DNA from: Caldisericaceae bacterium
GTDB taxonomy: Bacteria > Calditrichota > Calditrichia > Calditrichales > Calditrichaceae
DNA length: 12,759 nucleotides
Reading direction: 5' to 3'
Assembly (NCBI GenBank): GCA_021160885.1
Contig: JAGHBR010000408.1
Span: 1 to 12,759 of the forward strand
Below are positions 6,344-12,643 of the stretch, in pieces (position 1 is the first letter of the stretch; every line of letters starts with the position of its first letter). The position numbers and the translations under genes are program-made. The notes under the pieces are model-generated. The model was not told where the DNA came from. It saw nothing but the letters and a program-made list of their open reading frames with translations, and did not search any database.

Positions 6344-7093
6344 TCAAACTACCTTTACTTTTATTAATGAATCCAATTTTTGTAAAGCCGCGCTTGCCTT
6401 TTCCTGCAAAAAGAGATCTGTAATGGTATTGGTAAAATTGCTTGGTTGTGGATTAATCTCAATGATTTGAGCTCCCCGCTCTTTAGCCAGCCGGGGGATT
6501 AATGAAGCCGGCATTATTTCTCCTGTTGTGCCAATTACAATAAACAGATCCGCTATTTCTGCATCTCTTAAAGAAAGCGAATTTGCCGGCTCGGGAATCG
6601 GTTCTCCAAAAAAGACAAAGTCAGGTCGCATTACATTATTACACTTTGGACAGCGCGGGGGCAATTCAGATAAATCAACTTGTGAAGCATCTATTCTGAA
6701 CTGGCACTGGTCACAACGTAAAAAACGCGAAGCGCCGTGAAATTCATAAACCGTTTTGCTGCCAGCCTGTTGATGTAAATGATCAATATTCTGTGTAATC
6801 AGCGCATGAATCAAGCCGTCCTTTTCCCAATCCGCTAAAATATAATGGGCGGCATTTGGTTTGGCCTGGCCAAAATAATCATAAAAGATCTCTTTAATGA
6901 CCTGCCAGGAATGCAAAGGATTGTTGTAAAAATAATTGATGTCCAGAACGATCGGATCATACTTACTCCACAGGCCATTGGGTCCGCGAAAAGGCGGGAT
7001 GCCACTTTCCACAGAAATCCCAGCGCCTGTAAAAGCCACCGCCCTTTTTGCCTGGCGAATTAGACTGACCGCCTGTTGATAGCTTTCTTCCAT
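6344..7093 (-). CDS. NAD-dependent protein deacylase, Sir2 family
   Basis: It encodes 249 residues, a normal length for bacterial CobB-type sirtuins. Motifs in order are the NAD pocket GAGISVESGIPPFRG (23-37), TQNIDHLH (100-107), catalytic H119 in EFHGA, the zinc site C127-C130-C148-C151, MRPDFVFFGE (155-164), IVIGTTGEIMPAS and the late strand IIEINPQP. It removes lysine acyl groups using NAD+. Aligned by eye to E. coli CobB (FYNARR), this protein has FYDYFG (70-75). It keeps the Tyr but has Phe74 where the succinyl-binding Arg sits, so deacetylation or long-chain deacylation is likelier than desuccinylation. AAGGA lies 9 nt before ATG 7093, 2 nt after the editing-domain gene. It is probably co-transcribed with both neighbours. 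Confidence 0.95.
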   Translation of the reverse strand: MEESYQQAVSLIRQAKRAVAFTGAGISVESGIPPFRGPNGLWSKYDPIVLDINYFYNNPLHSWQVIKEIFYDYFGQAKPNAAHYILADWEKDGLIHALITQNIDHLHQQAGSKTVYEFHGASRFLRCDQCQFRIDASQVDLSELPPRCPKCNNVMRPDFVFFGEPIPEPANSLSLRDAEIADLFIVIGTTGEIMPASLIPRLAKERGAQIIEINPQPSNFTNTITDLFLQEKASAALQKLDSLIKVKVV

Positions 7094-7095
7094 CC

Positions 7096-7506
7096 TTAAA
7101 ATTCCTTAAACAAACGCGCAAATGAATGTCCGGGCGCCTGAACATCAATGTCTAAAAAGTATCCGAAAGGCGTTTGCGCTGTTTCGTAACCTGCTGATTT
7201 CAACCGTTCTTCGGCATTGTTAAAAAGCTTTTTGGTTACTTCAGGGTCGCCTTTCTTTTCAGACAGGTGGGCAAACGAGTGTAAAACAATCCGGTTGGTT
7301 TCATTTTTACGAGCTGCCCACTTTAAGTTTTTTACCAATTTTGTTTCTATAGCCGAAAGTTTCTGTTCGTCTTCGGGCTCTATATGAATGAATCCCACCA
7401 ACGCATTCTCAAATGTATTCTCTTCCTGTACCTCTTCTACATTTTCCAGTCCTTTAACGCTGGTTCTGTACGAAAATCTTGAACAATAAAGCATGAGTAA
7501 ACGCAT
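7096..7506 (-). CDS. Stand-alone threonyl-tRNA editing domain (archaeal ThrRS-ED type)
   Basis: It encodes 136 residues that match the N-terminal editing domain of archaeal threonyl-tRNA synthetases, a D-aminoacyl-tRNA deacylase-like fold that hydrolyses Ser-tRNA(Thr). Recognisable parts are the start MRLLMLYCSRFSY, ENALVGFIHIEPEDE (33-47), RIVLHSFAHLSEKKGDPEV (72-90) with H80, a helix ending SAGYE, PFGYFLDID (113-121) and the end APGHSFARLFKEF. No synthetase catalytic or anticodon domain is attached and the stop is clean, so it is a free-standing trans-editing factor or a repurposed domain. Compared from memory with the Pyrococcus domain (PFGWYKAFE), the catalytic-region Tyr-Lys pair is Phe117-Leu118 here. 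ATG 7506 follows a strong AGGAG. It sits 15 nt after the flavoenzyme gene and 2 nt before the sirtuin gene. Confidence 0.85.
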   Translation of the reverse strand: MRLLMLYCSRFSYRTSVKGLENVEEVQEENTFENALVGFIHIEPEDEQKLSAIETKLVKNLKWAARKNETNRIVLHSFAHLSEKKGDPEVTKKLFNNAEERLKSAGYETAQTPFGYFLDIDVQAPGHSFARLFKEF

Positions 7507-7521
7507 GACCTCTCCTACATG

Positions 7522-9378
7522 TTAAATTTTTAATGCAGTCAAAAAGCCATCGCGGATTGCTTCCTGAGCCTTGCCTACCTGTCGCGCGTCGCCGACAACG
7601 TAAACCGGCAAATGTTCCTGCAATTCTTTTTGCAAAGGATTAAAGGGCTCCATGCCTGCGGCCAAAACAATTTTATCCACATTTTTGATGACAAAATCAT
7701 TTTCTGCACTTACGAACACCTGGTCATCTTTAATTTCTGTAACGCGGGCATTTAAGTAAATTGGCACCTGGTGTTCTTTTAATTTTTTCAAGGTCAGGGC
7801 CTTTTCAATCATTTCCATACCACGGGCAATCTCACCTAACATTTCAATGATGACCACTTCATTGTCATGGTCTACCAGTTTGCTGGCAATTTCGACACCT
7901 ATCAATCCACCACCAATGACCACCACTTTTTGGTTCTCTGGTAAATTTTCGTCTTTTAAGAATTCCGCCCAGTAATAATTTTTTAATCCTTTAATAGGCG
8001 GTATTTTAGGTTTAGCGCCGGTAGCCAAAACAACGGCGTCGTAACCGGCAGCCAAAATATCTTGTTTATTTGCCTCTTTTAAAATTAGATTTACACCTTT
8101 TTCACGAATCTCATCTACGAAAAAGTCCACAATATTCTTTAAAGATTCTTTTTTAGGGGGCAACCAGGCCAGATTGAACTGACCGCCCAACTGTTCCTTT
8201 TCAAACAAATCTACCCGATGGCCGCGTTCCGCCAGGGTAATCGCTGCCTGCATGCCGGCCAAACCACCACCAACAACCGCAACCTTTTTGGCAATCTCAG
8301 CTTTTCGGAAATCAGGCATCTCCTCACCTACCAGAGGATTGACCACGCAATGCAATCCGCGGCCGCCTTTTACGCCGCCCAGGCAACCTTCAGAACAGGC
8401 CAAACAGGGACGCAGCTGACCTTTAACCTGTCCCAAATATTTGCCAATAAACAAAGGATCGGCAATTAAAGCCCGACCAACGGCCAGATAATCTGCCTGA
8501 TATTCTTCCTGCAAACGTTTAATATCTTCAAAGCGATTGATTTTACCAACAAAAATCACAGGAATATTAATTTCACGCTTAATTAAACGGGCTAAATCCC
8601 AGGTTTTGCCTTTTGGTACAAACATGTGCTGAAAAAACCAGGGTGGCGTTGAACAAACCGTCCCGACCGAAACATGAATAGCGGCTACTCCCTGTTTCTC
8701 CAAGATTTGCGCCAAAGCGATCATCTCCTGAACCTTAATGCCGTTGGGAATCATTTCATCGCCGCTTAAACGCACAATAACCGGCAATGAACAGGCCTGC
8801 TGTATTGCTTTTAAAACCATTAAGGGAAATCGAATCCGATTTTCGAAACTGCCACCAAATTCATCCTGGCGATCATTGACGGCCGGAGAAATAAACTGCG
8901 CCAACAGATAGCCATGGCCCATTTGCAGTTCAATAAAATCAAAACCAGCCTTTTCAGCGCGTTGGGCTGCCGAGACAAAAAGATTAACGACTGTTTCAAA
9001 GTCTTCTTCTTCCATCCGTTGAGGTACGGCTCCACCATTTTCACATGGTTTGTCCGTTGAAGAAAGAAAATAGTTGCCGGGAATTTTGGGATTCGCCATG
9101 CGTCCCGGATGATTTAAATGGGCAATGGTCTTAGCTCCCTGTTGGCGAATCACTTCGACTAATTTTTTTAAGCCAGGTAATTTATCCTCATGGTCAATGC
9201 CGATCTGGGTTGGAATTTCTCTCAGGCCCCTGTCCAGGTACAAAGGTTCCAGAGTAACAGCTCCTAAAAAAGCGCTGCGCTCTCTATAAAAACGAAGATG
9301 CTGTTCGTTAATGGTTCCATTCTGGTCTGCGTAACCCAGTTTGAGTGGGGGAAGAATAAAGGGATTGCGTAATTCCAT
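7522..9378 (-). CDS. FadH-like NADH:flavin oxidoreductase / 2,4-dienoyl-CoA reductase family, Fe-S
   Basis: It encodes 618 residues with three modules. The first (1 to about 325) is an old-yellow-enzyme-type FMN barrel, with HLNHPGR (87-93), GHGYLLAQF (154-162), a VRLSGDE strand (202-208) and AVGRALIADP (299-308). A 4Fe-4S site follows: C325-x2-C328-x3-C332-x11-C344. The third module is a FAD/NAD(P)-binding disulfide-reductase-like region with VVGGGLAG (368-375), VIGGGLIG (487-494) and the late VYVVGDA. The architecture equals 2,4-dienoyl-CoA reductase, enoate reductase and trimethylamine dehydrogenase relatives. The substrate is not determined; in the active-site region FadH has MGSEGY where this protein has MGHGY, preceded by Gln152. 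ATG 9378 has AAGGAG 5 nt upstream. It lies 18 nt downstream of the MBL gene, so the two are probably one transcript. Confidence 0.9.
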   Translation of the reverse strand: MELRNPFILPPLKLGYADQNGTINEQHLRFYRERSAFLGAVTLEPLYLDRGLREIPTQIGIDHEDKLPGLKKLVEVIRQQGAKTIAHLNHPGRMANPKIPGNYFLSSTDKPCENGGAVPQRMEEEDFETVVNLFVSAAQRAEKAGFDFIELQMGHGYLLAQFISPAVNDRQDEFGGSFENRIRFPLMVLKAIQQACSLPVIVRLSGDEMIPNGIKVQEMIALAQILEKQGVAAIHVSVGTVCSTPPWFFQHMFVPKGKTWDLARLIKREINIPVIFVGKINRFEDIKRLQEEYQADYLAVGRALIADPLFIGKYLGQVKGQLRPCLACSEGCLGGVKGGRGLHCVVNPLVGEEMPDFRKAEIAKKVAVVGGGLAGMQAAITLAERGHRVDLFEKEQLGGQFNLAWLPPKKESLKNIVDFFVDEIREKGVNLILKEANKQDILAAGYDAVVLATGAKPKIPPIKGLKNYYWAEFLKDENLPENQKVVVIGGGLIGVEIASKLVDHDNEVVIIEMLGEIARGMEMIEKALTLKKLKEHQVPIYLNARVTEIKDDQVFVSAENDFVIKNVDKIVLAAGMEPFNPLQKELQEHLPVYVVGDARQVGKAQEAIRDGFLTALKI

Positions 9379-9396
9379 AAAAACTCCTTTTTCACT

Positions 9397-10038
9397 TTAA
9401 AATTCAAAAACCTGACCGACGCCGCCAGGAAAAACTTTTTCCGTAAAGCGTTCTTTAATTTCTTTTAGATGTTGTGTACAGTGAGTGGGACAAATAAATT
9501 TTAATGATTCAAACAGTTCGTACTGATCAAAACCGTGCAAACCGCCTAAAATGCCGTAAAGCGGGCCAAAAGTAGCGGCAACATTTAAAATCTGTTTCAT
9601 ATCGGGATGTGAACAGCCGACAAATAGCATCAGGCCCTTGCTCGTTGGAATGATTAGCGATTGTTCAATACCCTGTAGCTCTCCGGTGGTAAAGAGATTG
9701 TCTTCAAGCTTGCGCGCTTTTTGATCGATATGAATGACCTTTTTAGCTTTACGCACGCCCCGCAAAGACCGGGGCAAATAAACCACCACCTGATCATTGG
9801 CATTTAAGAATGCAGAAATTCCCCCAATATGGTCAAAATGATTGTGTGAAATAAAGACCGTATCAATACTTTTGGGATCGATCTTTAACCGCTCCAGGTT
9901 GTGCATTAAAATGCGTCCGTCAGCGCCCGTGTCGAACAAAATTTGGCGCTGCTCGGTTTCGATGACGCAAGCAAAGCCCCAGTCAGCGATTAAATCGGCT
10001 CTGTTACTAATGTTGTCAAAAACGATGGTTACTTTCAT
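9397..10038 (-). CDS. MBL-fold metallo-hydrolase (COG1237-like)
   Basis: It encodes 213 residues. The di-metal motif HNHFDH (65-70) is preceded by the FDTGAD strand (35-40). Further ligands are expected in GCSHPDM (141-147, H144) and GGLHGFD (165-171, H168), with CPTHCTQ (183-189) near the end. These spaced motifs are typical of COG1237, the group named after 7,8-dihydropterin-6-methyl-4-(ribofuranosyl)-aminobenzene-5'-phosphate synthase of methanogens. Bacterial members are mostly uncharacterised, so a methanopterin role should not be assumed. ATG 10038 is preceded by GAGGA at 7 nt. It follows a 92-nt spacer and is the likely first gene of the nine-gene run ending at 3271. Confidence 0.85.
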   Translation of the reverse strand: MKVTIVFDNISNRADLIADWGFACVIETEQRQILFDTGADGRILMHNLERLKIDPKSIDTVFISHNHFDHIGGISAFLNANDQVVVYLPRSLRGVRKAKKVIHIDQKARKLEDNLFTTGELQGIEQSLIIPTSKGLMLFVGCSHPDMKQILNVAATFGPLYGILGGLHGFDQYELFESLKFICPTHCTQHLKEIKERFTEKVFPGGVGQVFEF

Positions 10039-10130
10039 GGATTAATCCTCACTGATTGTAAAGATGAAGGTTTTTCACTACACTGGATCAACATTGAGCC
10101 AACATCTAACTTCAATCATCCAGCATCTCT

Positions 10131-10799
10131 CTACTTGAGATCACTTGAAATCCTACGCTCTATATTTTTACGTTTTTTTGCCCGAATGACAATAAATGAA
10201 CCTTTTCCATATCCCTCTTCTACCGGTTCCAAAGCATTAATTTGATCCAAAGGTTTGAAAAGGGTTTGTCTAATAGCAAAATCAGAAAAGCCTGCGTTTT
10301 GTAAAAAAAGAATCACTTCAGGCACAGAGTAAAAAGTCGCCAGTCGATAAAAGACATTTTTTTCTTTATTTTTTTCGTATTGTTGGCCGATAGGGCTTTC
10401 GCGATCAACAAAGCCAATTAAAATATGTCCTTCACTTTTGAGAATGCGATTTGTTTCCAGCAAGCTCTTGCCAACATCGTCCAGAAAGCAAATGGTAGTG
10501 ACCATTAAAGCAAAATTGAACGTTTCATCTTCGAAAGGTAATTTTTCTGCAACACCTTCGACGACTTTAATTCCTCTTTTTCTGGCCATTTCTGCCATTT
10601 TAGGAGAAGGTTCCAGGCCTATTTTAATGCCCAGCGGTTTAGCAAATAAACCGCTCCCTACGCCAATCTCAACGCCTTTTTCTTTAAACGGTAAAAGTCT
10701 TTTAATAGCCTCAAGCTCAGAAAAATAGGCCCATCTGTTATTTTCAAACCATTGTTCATACTCTGCCAGATGACGTTCAAATGGTTCAATTCTGGGCAT
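10131..10799 (-). CDS. Class I SAM-dependent methyltransferase (methyltransferase 11 type)
   Basis: It encodes 222 residues. Motif I is VEIGVGSGLFAKPLG (43-57), followed closely by the acidic loop IGLEPSPKMAEMA (60-72), KLPFEDETFNFALMV (86-100), then NRILKSEGHILIGFVD ending the Rossmann core. A variable C-terminal part (about 135-205) should carry substrate specificity, and the basic tail KKRKNIERR is unusual. The substrate is unknown. The start ATG 10799 overlaps the end of the zinc-ribbon gene by 14 nt and has only GAGCGG as a weak ribosome site, pointing to coupled translation. It is the last gene of the Cys-rich group. It is not closely similar to the UbiE-like methyltransferase at the left of the run. 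Confidence 0.85.
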   Translation of the reverse strand: MPRIEPFERHLAEYEQWFENNRWAYFSELEAIKRLLPFKEKGVEIGVGSGLFAKPLGIKIGLEPSPKMAEMARKRGIKVVEGVAEKLPFEDETFNFALMVTTICFLDDVGKSLLETNRILKSEGHILIGFVDRESPIGQQYEKNKEKNVFYRLATFYSVPEVILFLQNAGFSDFAIRQTLFKPLDQINALEPVEEGYGKGSFIVIRAKKRKNIERRISSDLK

Positions 10800-10995
10800 T
10801 TTTACCGCTCATTTTTTTTCTTTTTTCCAATAGCAGTTGATGATGATAAGAACCTTCACGCATTAGTTTAGCTCCGCAGTTTGGGCAACGTTGATCCTGA
10901 CAGGGAATGCCCCGCTGGTGCGGCGCACGGTAATCACATTTGGGACAAATACAATAGCCACCGCTTCCCATACTCTGATTTCTGGGAACTGTCAT
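10786..10995 (-). CDS. Small Cys-rich zinc-ribbon protein, copy 2
   Basis: It encodes 69 residues with metal ligands C15, C17, C20, H26, C32, C37 and C40 in the pattern CxCPxC-x5-HQxGxPC-x4-CPxCG, ending MREG. A basic tail of about 20 residues (YHHQLLLEKRKKMSGK) follows. Spacing is identical to the zinc ribbon two genes upstream; 17 of 33 core residues match, so the two are paralogues. Such ribbons may bind Zn or Fe and often act as small partners of redox or Fe-S proteins; no catalytic motif is visible. GGAGG 5 nt before ATG 10995 fixes the start and makes the in-frame GTG 11001 unlikely. It begins 18 nt after the CGGC gene and overlaps the methyltransferase start. Confidence 0.75.
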   Translation of the reverse strand: MTVPRNQSMGSGGYCICPKCDYRAPHQRGIPCQDQRCPNCGAKLMREGSYHHQLLLEKRKKMSGKNAQN

Positions 10996-11000
10996 TTTCA

Positions 11001-11005
11001 CCTCC
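11001..11005 (-). promoter_or_regulatory. Ribosome binding site that fixes the zinc-ribbon start
   Basis: Minus-strand GGAGG followed by TGAAA and ATG 10995. The site overlaps the alternative GTG codon at 11001, which excludes that GTG as the start. Confidence 0.7.
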
Positions 11006-11013
11006 GAAATTCG

Positions 11014-11463
11014 TTAACTGTATTTTATGCGTTGCTCTTCCTCCGTAAGTTCTGGCGTAATGATTTCCCTCCACTCTTCACCTTGCCAGCTACCCAATTC
11101 TTTGTGTGTTAAAAAATAACTTTGAGGAATAGGATGAGTCCCATAAACCACTTTAACCTTATGATGCATTTCAATAAATTCTTTAAAATACTTTAAATAG
11201 GGACAGGGCGGATATCCTACTAACATGCCCGTTGCCAGATGTATGACATCAACGCCATTCTTTTTCATTTCAGCAGGTGCGTATTCGATGTTACCTCCAG
11301 GGCAACCACCGCAAGTGGTGTAGCCGACTAACTCTACATCAACATCCTGATAATAGCTAAAAGCGCCTTCACGATTTTTCAACGCTTTTAAACATTTACC
11401 GCCTGCACAGTTGCGATAGCGATCGCAAATAATAATACCGATCTTAACCTGTTTTTCGGCCAT
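11014..11463 (-). CDS. CGGC-domain protein
   Basis: It encodes 149 residues. The protein opens with KIGIIICDRYRNCAGGKCLKAL (C13, C19, C24), then the name motif TTCGGCPGG (C51-x2-C54), followed by GVDVIHLATGM and PPCPYLKYF (C87). These are the hallmarks of the CGGC family (DUF1847-like CGGC domain), whose Cys residues are thought to bind zinc or another metal; no enzymatic role is known. The start is ATG 11463, with AGGAGG 7 nt upstream. An in-frame extension to 11583 would run through the zinc-ribbon gene and lacks a ribosome site. It lies between two paralogous zinc-ribbon genes with gaps of only 17-18 nt, so the three are surely co-transcribed and may form a metal-binding complex. Confidence 0.85.
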   Translation of the reverse strand: MAEKQVKIGIIICDRYRNCAGGKCLKALKNREGAFSYYQDVDVELVGYTTCGGCPGGNIEYAPAEMKKNGVDVIHLATGMLVGYPPCPYLKYFKEFIEMHHKVKVVYGTHPIPQSYFLTHKELGSWQGEEWREIITPELTEEEQRIKYS

Positions 11464-11470
11464 ATTTGGG

Positions 11471-11476
11471 CCTCCT
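11471..11476 (-). promoter_or_regulatory. Ribosome binding site that fixes the CGGC protein start
   Basis: Minus-strand AGGAGG lies 7 nt before ATG 11463 in the gap after the zinc-ribbon stop. It shows that the longer open frame reaching 11583 is not the real gene. Confidence 0.75.
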
Positions 11477-11480
11477 TTTT

Positions 11481-11678
11481 TTATTCCCTCATCATTGGTG
11501 TGCCACATTTTGGACATTTTATATCGGTACAAGGAGTACCTGGCTGGTGTGCAACTTTCGTCCCGCATGAGGGGCAAACACAATTACCAACCGGCCCCAA
11601 TCCACCACGCTGTCCTCTACCTCTACCTGCGCCAGAGCCCTGTCCACGCCCAGCGCCACGTCCTCTTCCCAAAAGCAT
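11481..11678 (-). CDS. Small zinc-ribbon protein with Gly/Arg-rich N-terminus, copy 1
   Basis: It encodes 65 residues in two parts. Residues 4-31 are almost only Gly, Arg, Gln and Ala (GRGRGAGRGQG...), a low-complexity segment recalling DUF5320-type proteins and RGG-like nucleic-acid-binding tails. Residues 32-65 form the ribbon, with C33, C35, C38, H44, C50, C55 and C58 at the same spacing as the downstream paralogue and the same MRE ending. ATG 11678 is preceded by AAGGG at 7 nt. The terminator at 11716-11748 lies just upstream, so this is probably the first gene of the next transcript or depends on read-through. A metal-binding role is inferred from the Cys pattern. Confidence 0.75.
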   Translation of the reverse strand: MLLGRGRGAGRGQGSGAGRGRGQRGGLGPVGNCVCPSCGTKVAHQPGTPCTDIKCPKCGTPMMRE

Positions 11679-11715
11679 ATTTAATCCCTTCTTTTTTACT
11701 CACTACCCAATAATT

Positions 11716-11748
11716 AAAAAAAGAGCACTCTCCATAAGGAGAGCGCTC
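11716..11748 (-). terminator. Intrinsic terminator after the DUF5320-like gene
   Basis: On the minus strand, GAGCGCTCTCC (11748-11738), loop TTAT, GGAGAGTGCTC (11733-11723), then seven T residues (11722-11716). The 11-bp stem has a single G-U wobble. It starts 6 nt after the DUF5320-like stop codon. It should end, or attenuate, transcription ahead of the zinc-ribbon/CGGC genes. Confidence 0.9.
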
Positions 11749-11754
11749 CATACT

Positions 11755-12129
11755 TTATTTCTCTTCCCTGTCTTCTTCTTTGCTGGTCAAAGAATTAATT
11801 CGGTTCATTAACCCCTCCACGGCTGATTTTAAACTGCTCAGCTCATCCCTTATTGAGCTTATCTCAGTTTGGCTGGTTTTAGCGCTGCTATCAGCTTCAC
11901 GGCTGGTTGCAGTTTGAGGCCAGGGCCAATTCCAGCGCCAGCCAAATCCGCGGCCAAAACCAAAGCCGCGTCCCCAGCCGCGCCCGAACCAACCACGGCC
12001 AAAACCATAACCGCGTCCAGCCGGAGTACCTCTGGTGTAGCCCGGGCTGTCATAACCTGCGCAATAGCCCAGACCTCTGCCTGTTCTCGGTCCATGACCT
12101 AAAGGACCTGTGCGATCTCCCCACGGCAT
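11755..12129 (-). CDS. DUF5320-like Gly/Arg/aromatic-rich protein with coiled-coil tail
   Basis: It encodes 124 residues. The start MPWGDRTGPLGHGPRTGRGLGYCAGY is the recognisable DUF5320-type signature (MPxGDxTGPxGxGPxTGRGxGYCAG), with a single Cys23. Residues about 35-70 consist of Gly, Arg, Phe, Trp and Tyr (GRGYGFGRGWFGRG...). Residues about 88-118 form an amphipathic helix likely to be a coiled coil (EISSIRDELSSLKSAVEGLMNRINSL), giving oligomerisation. Function is unknown; family members commonly sit beside NifX-like and MinD/Mrp-type genes in anaerobes, as here downstream of a NifX-like gene. ATG 12129 has AGGAGG 7 nt upstream. It is flanked by a 172-nt spacer containing a palindrome and by a strong terminator, so it may be a single-gene transcript. 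Confidence 0.75.
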   Translation of the reverse strand: MPWGDRTGPLGHGPRTGRGLGYCAGYDSPGYTRGTPAGRGYGFGRGWFGRGWGRGFGFGRGFGWRWNWPWPQTATSREADSSAKTSQTEISSIRDELSSLKSAVEGLMNRINSLTSKEEDREEK

Positions 12130-12301
12130 TTCTTATCCTCCTTTTTTTGGTTAAACATTGAGTTCATGGTTAAATGTACAAGGTTTTTTAGTTGAATGGT
12201 TTAATAGTTAAACAAAACTCATCTTTTCGTGTTTCAAAGCACCAATCTCCTTTTCCAATTCCGAATTAGTAATGCTTTGATGAATCCCATACCCTAAACG
12301 C
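12130..12301 (-). promoter_or_regulatory. Spacer upstream of the DUF5320-like gene, with palindrome
   Basis: The 172-nt region between the NifX-like stop and the DUF5320-like start is AT-rich in its half nearer that gene. It contains the perfect inverted repeat GTTTAA-TAG-TTAAAC at 12199-12213, and further TTAAAC (12151-12156) and TTAAAT (12170-12175) half sites in one orientation. No clear -35/-10 pair or sigma-54 signature is visible. A promoter or operator for the DUF5320-like gene is plausible but unproven. Confidence 0.35.
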
Positions 12302-12643
12302 TTACAACTTTTGTTCTTCTAATTTTCCCTCTTTAAATTTCTGGTAAGCATCTTTCAACGTGATGTTACCTTCCGTAGTGTAAACCTTGATACCGGCATT
12401 TTTTAAAACAGAACCGGCCTTGGGTCCCACGTGTCCGGTAATTAAAGCTTCAATCCCGGCATTAATCACGTTTTGAGCAGCACTGGTACCTGCTCCGTGA
12501 GCCGCCTCCAGATTAACCGTGTTGTCGATAAAATCTGCCTCTTCGGTTTCAGTATCTACCACAAAAAAACCGCGCGCCCGTCCAAAACGTAAATCGACTT
12601 TTTCATACCAACCATTTCCTTGAGCTGTAAAGGCAATTTTCAT
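12302..12643 (-). CDS. NifX/NifB-family protein, orange-protein-like
   Basis: It encodes 113 residues covering the complete domain: MKIAFTAQG, VDLRFGRARGFFVVDTE (16-32), then AHGAGTSAAQNVINAG (48-63), ALITGHVGPKAGSVLKNAGIKVYTT (66-90) and a charged C-terminal helix. This is the short single-domain form shared by MTH1175-like and orange-protein-like members of the dinitrogenase iron-molybdenum cofactor family, some of which bind Mo/Cu-sulfur clusters. Likely ligands are H49 and H71; the protein has no Cys, so any cluster would have to be held non-covalently. ATG 12643 has AGGAG 8 nt upstream and overlaps the preceding gene's stop (ATGA), so the two are co-translated. It is a different subtype from the longer NifX-like protein at 3923-4315. 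Confidence 0.85.
   Translation of the reverse strand: MKIAFTAQGNGWYEKVDLRFGRARGFFVVDTETEEADFIDNTVNLEAAHGAGTSAAQNVINAGIEALITGHVGPKAGSVLKNAGIKVYTTEGNITLKDAYQKFKEGKLEEQKL

Noticed and set aside
10080..10125. CTGGAT...ATCCAG inverted repeat in the spacer before the MBL gene
   Set aside because: Only 6-bp arms around a loop of about 29 nt and no T-run, so neither a terminator nor a riboswitch can be supported.
10039..10130. Possible sigma-54 site (TGGCTCAATGTTGAT on the minus strand) before the MBL gene
   Set aside because: Spacing between the GG and G elements is one base short and the -12 GC is GA; the match is no better than chance.
11500..11811. Plus-strand open frame of 103 codons across the zinc-ribbon region
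   Set aside because: It is the complement of the Gly/Arg-rich gene (Pro/Arg-rich translation), spans the terminator, and has no ribosome site; the minus-strand gene has a conserved Cys pattern.
12208..12310. Minus-strand open stretch translating to ...GYGIHQSITNSELEKEIGALKHEKMSFV after the NifX-like stop
   Set aside because: It has no start codon with a ribosome site, is only about 36 codons between stops, and was not recognised. It could be a decayed gene fragment, but nothing supports that firmly.
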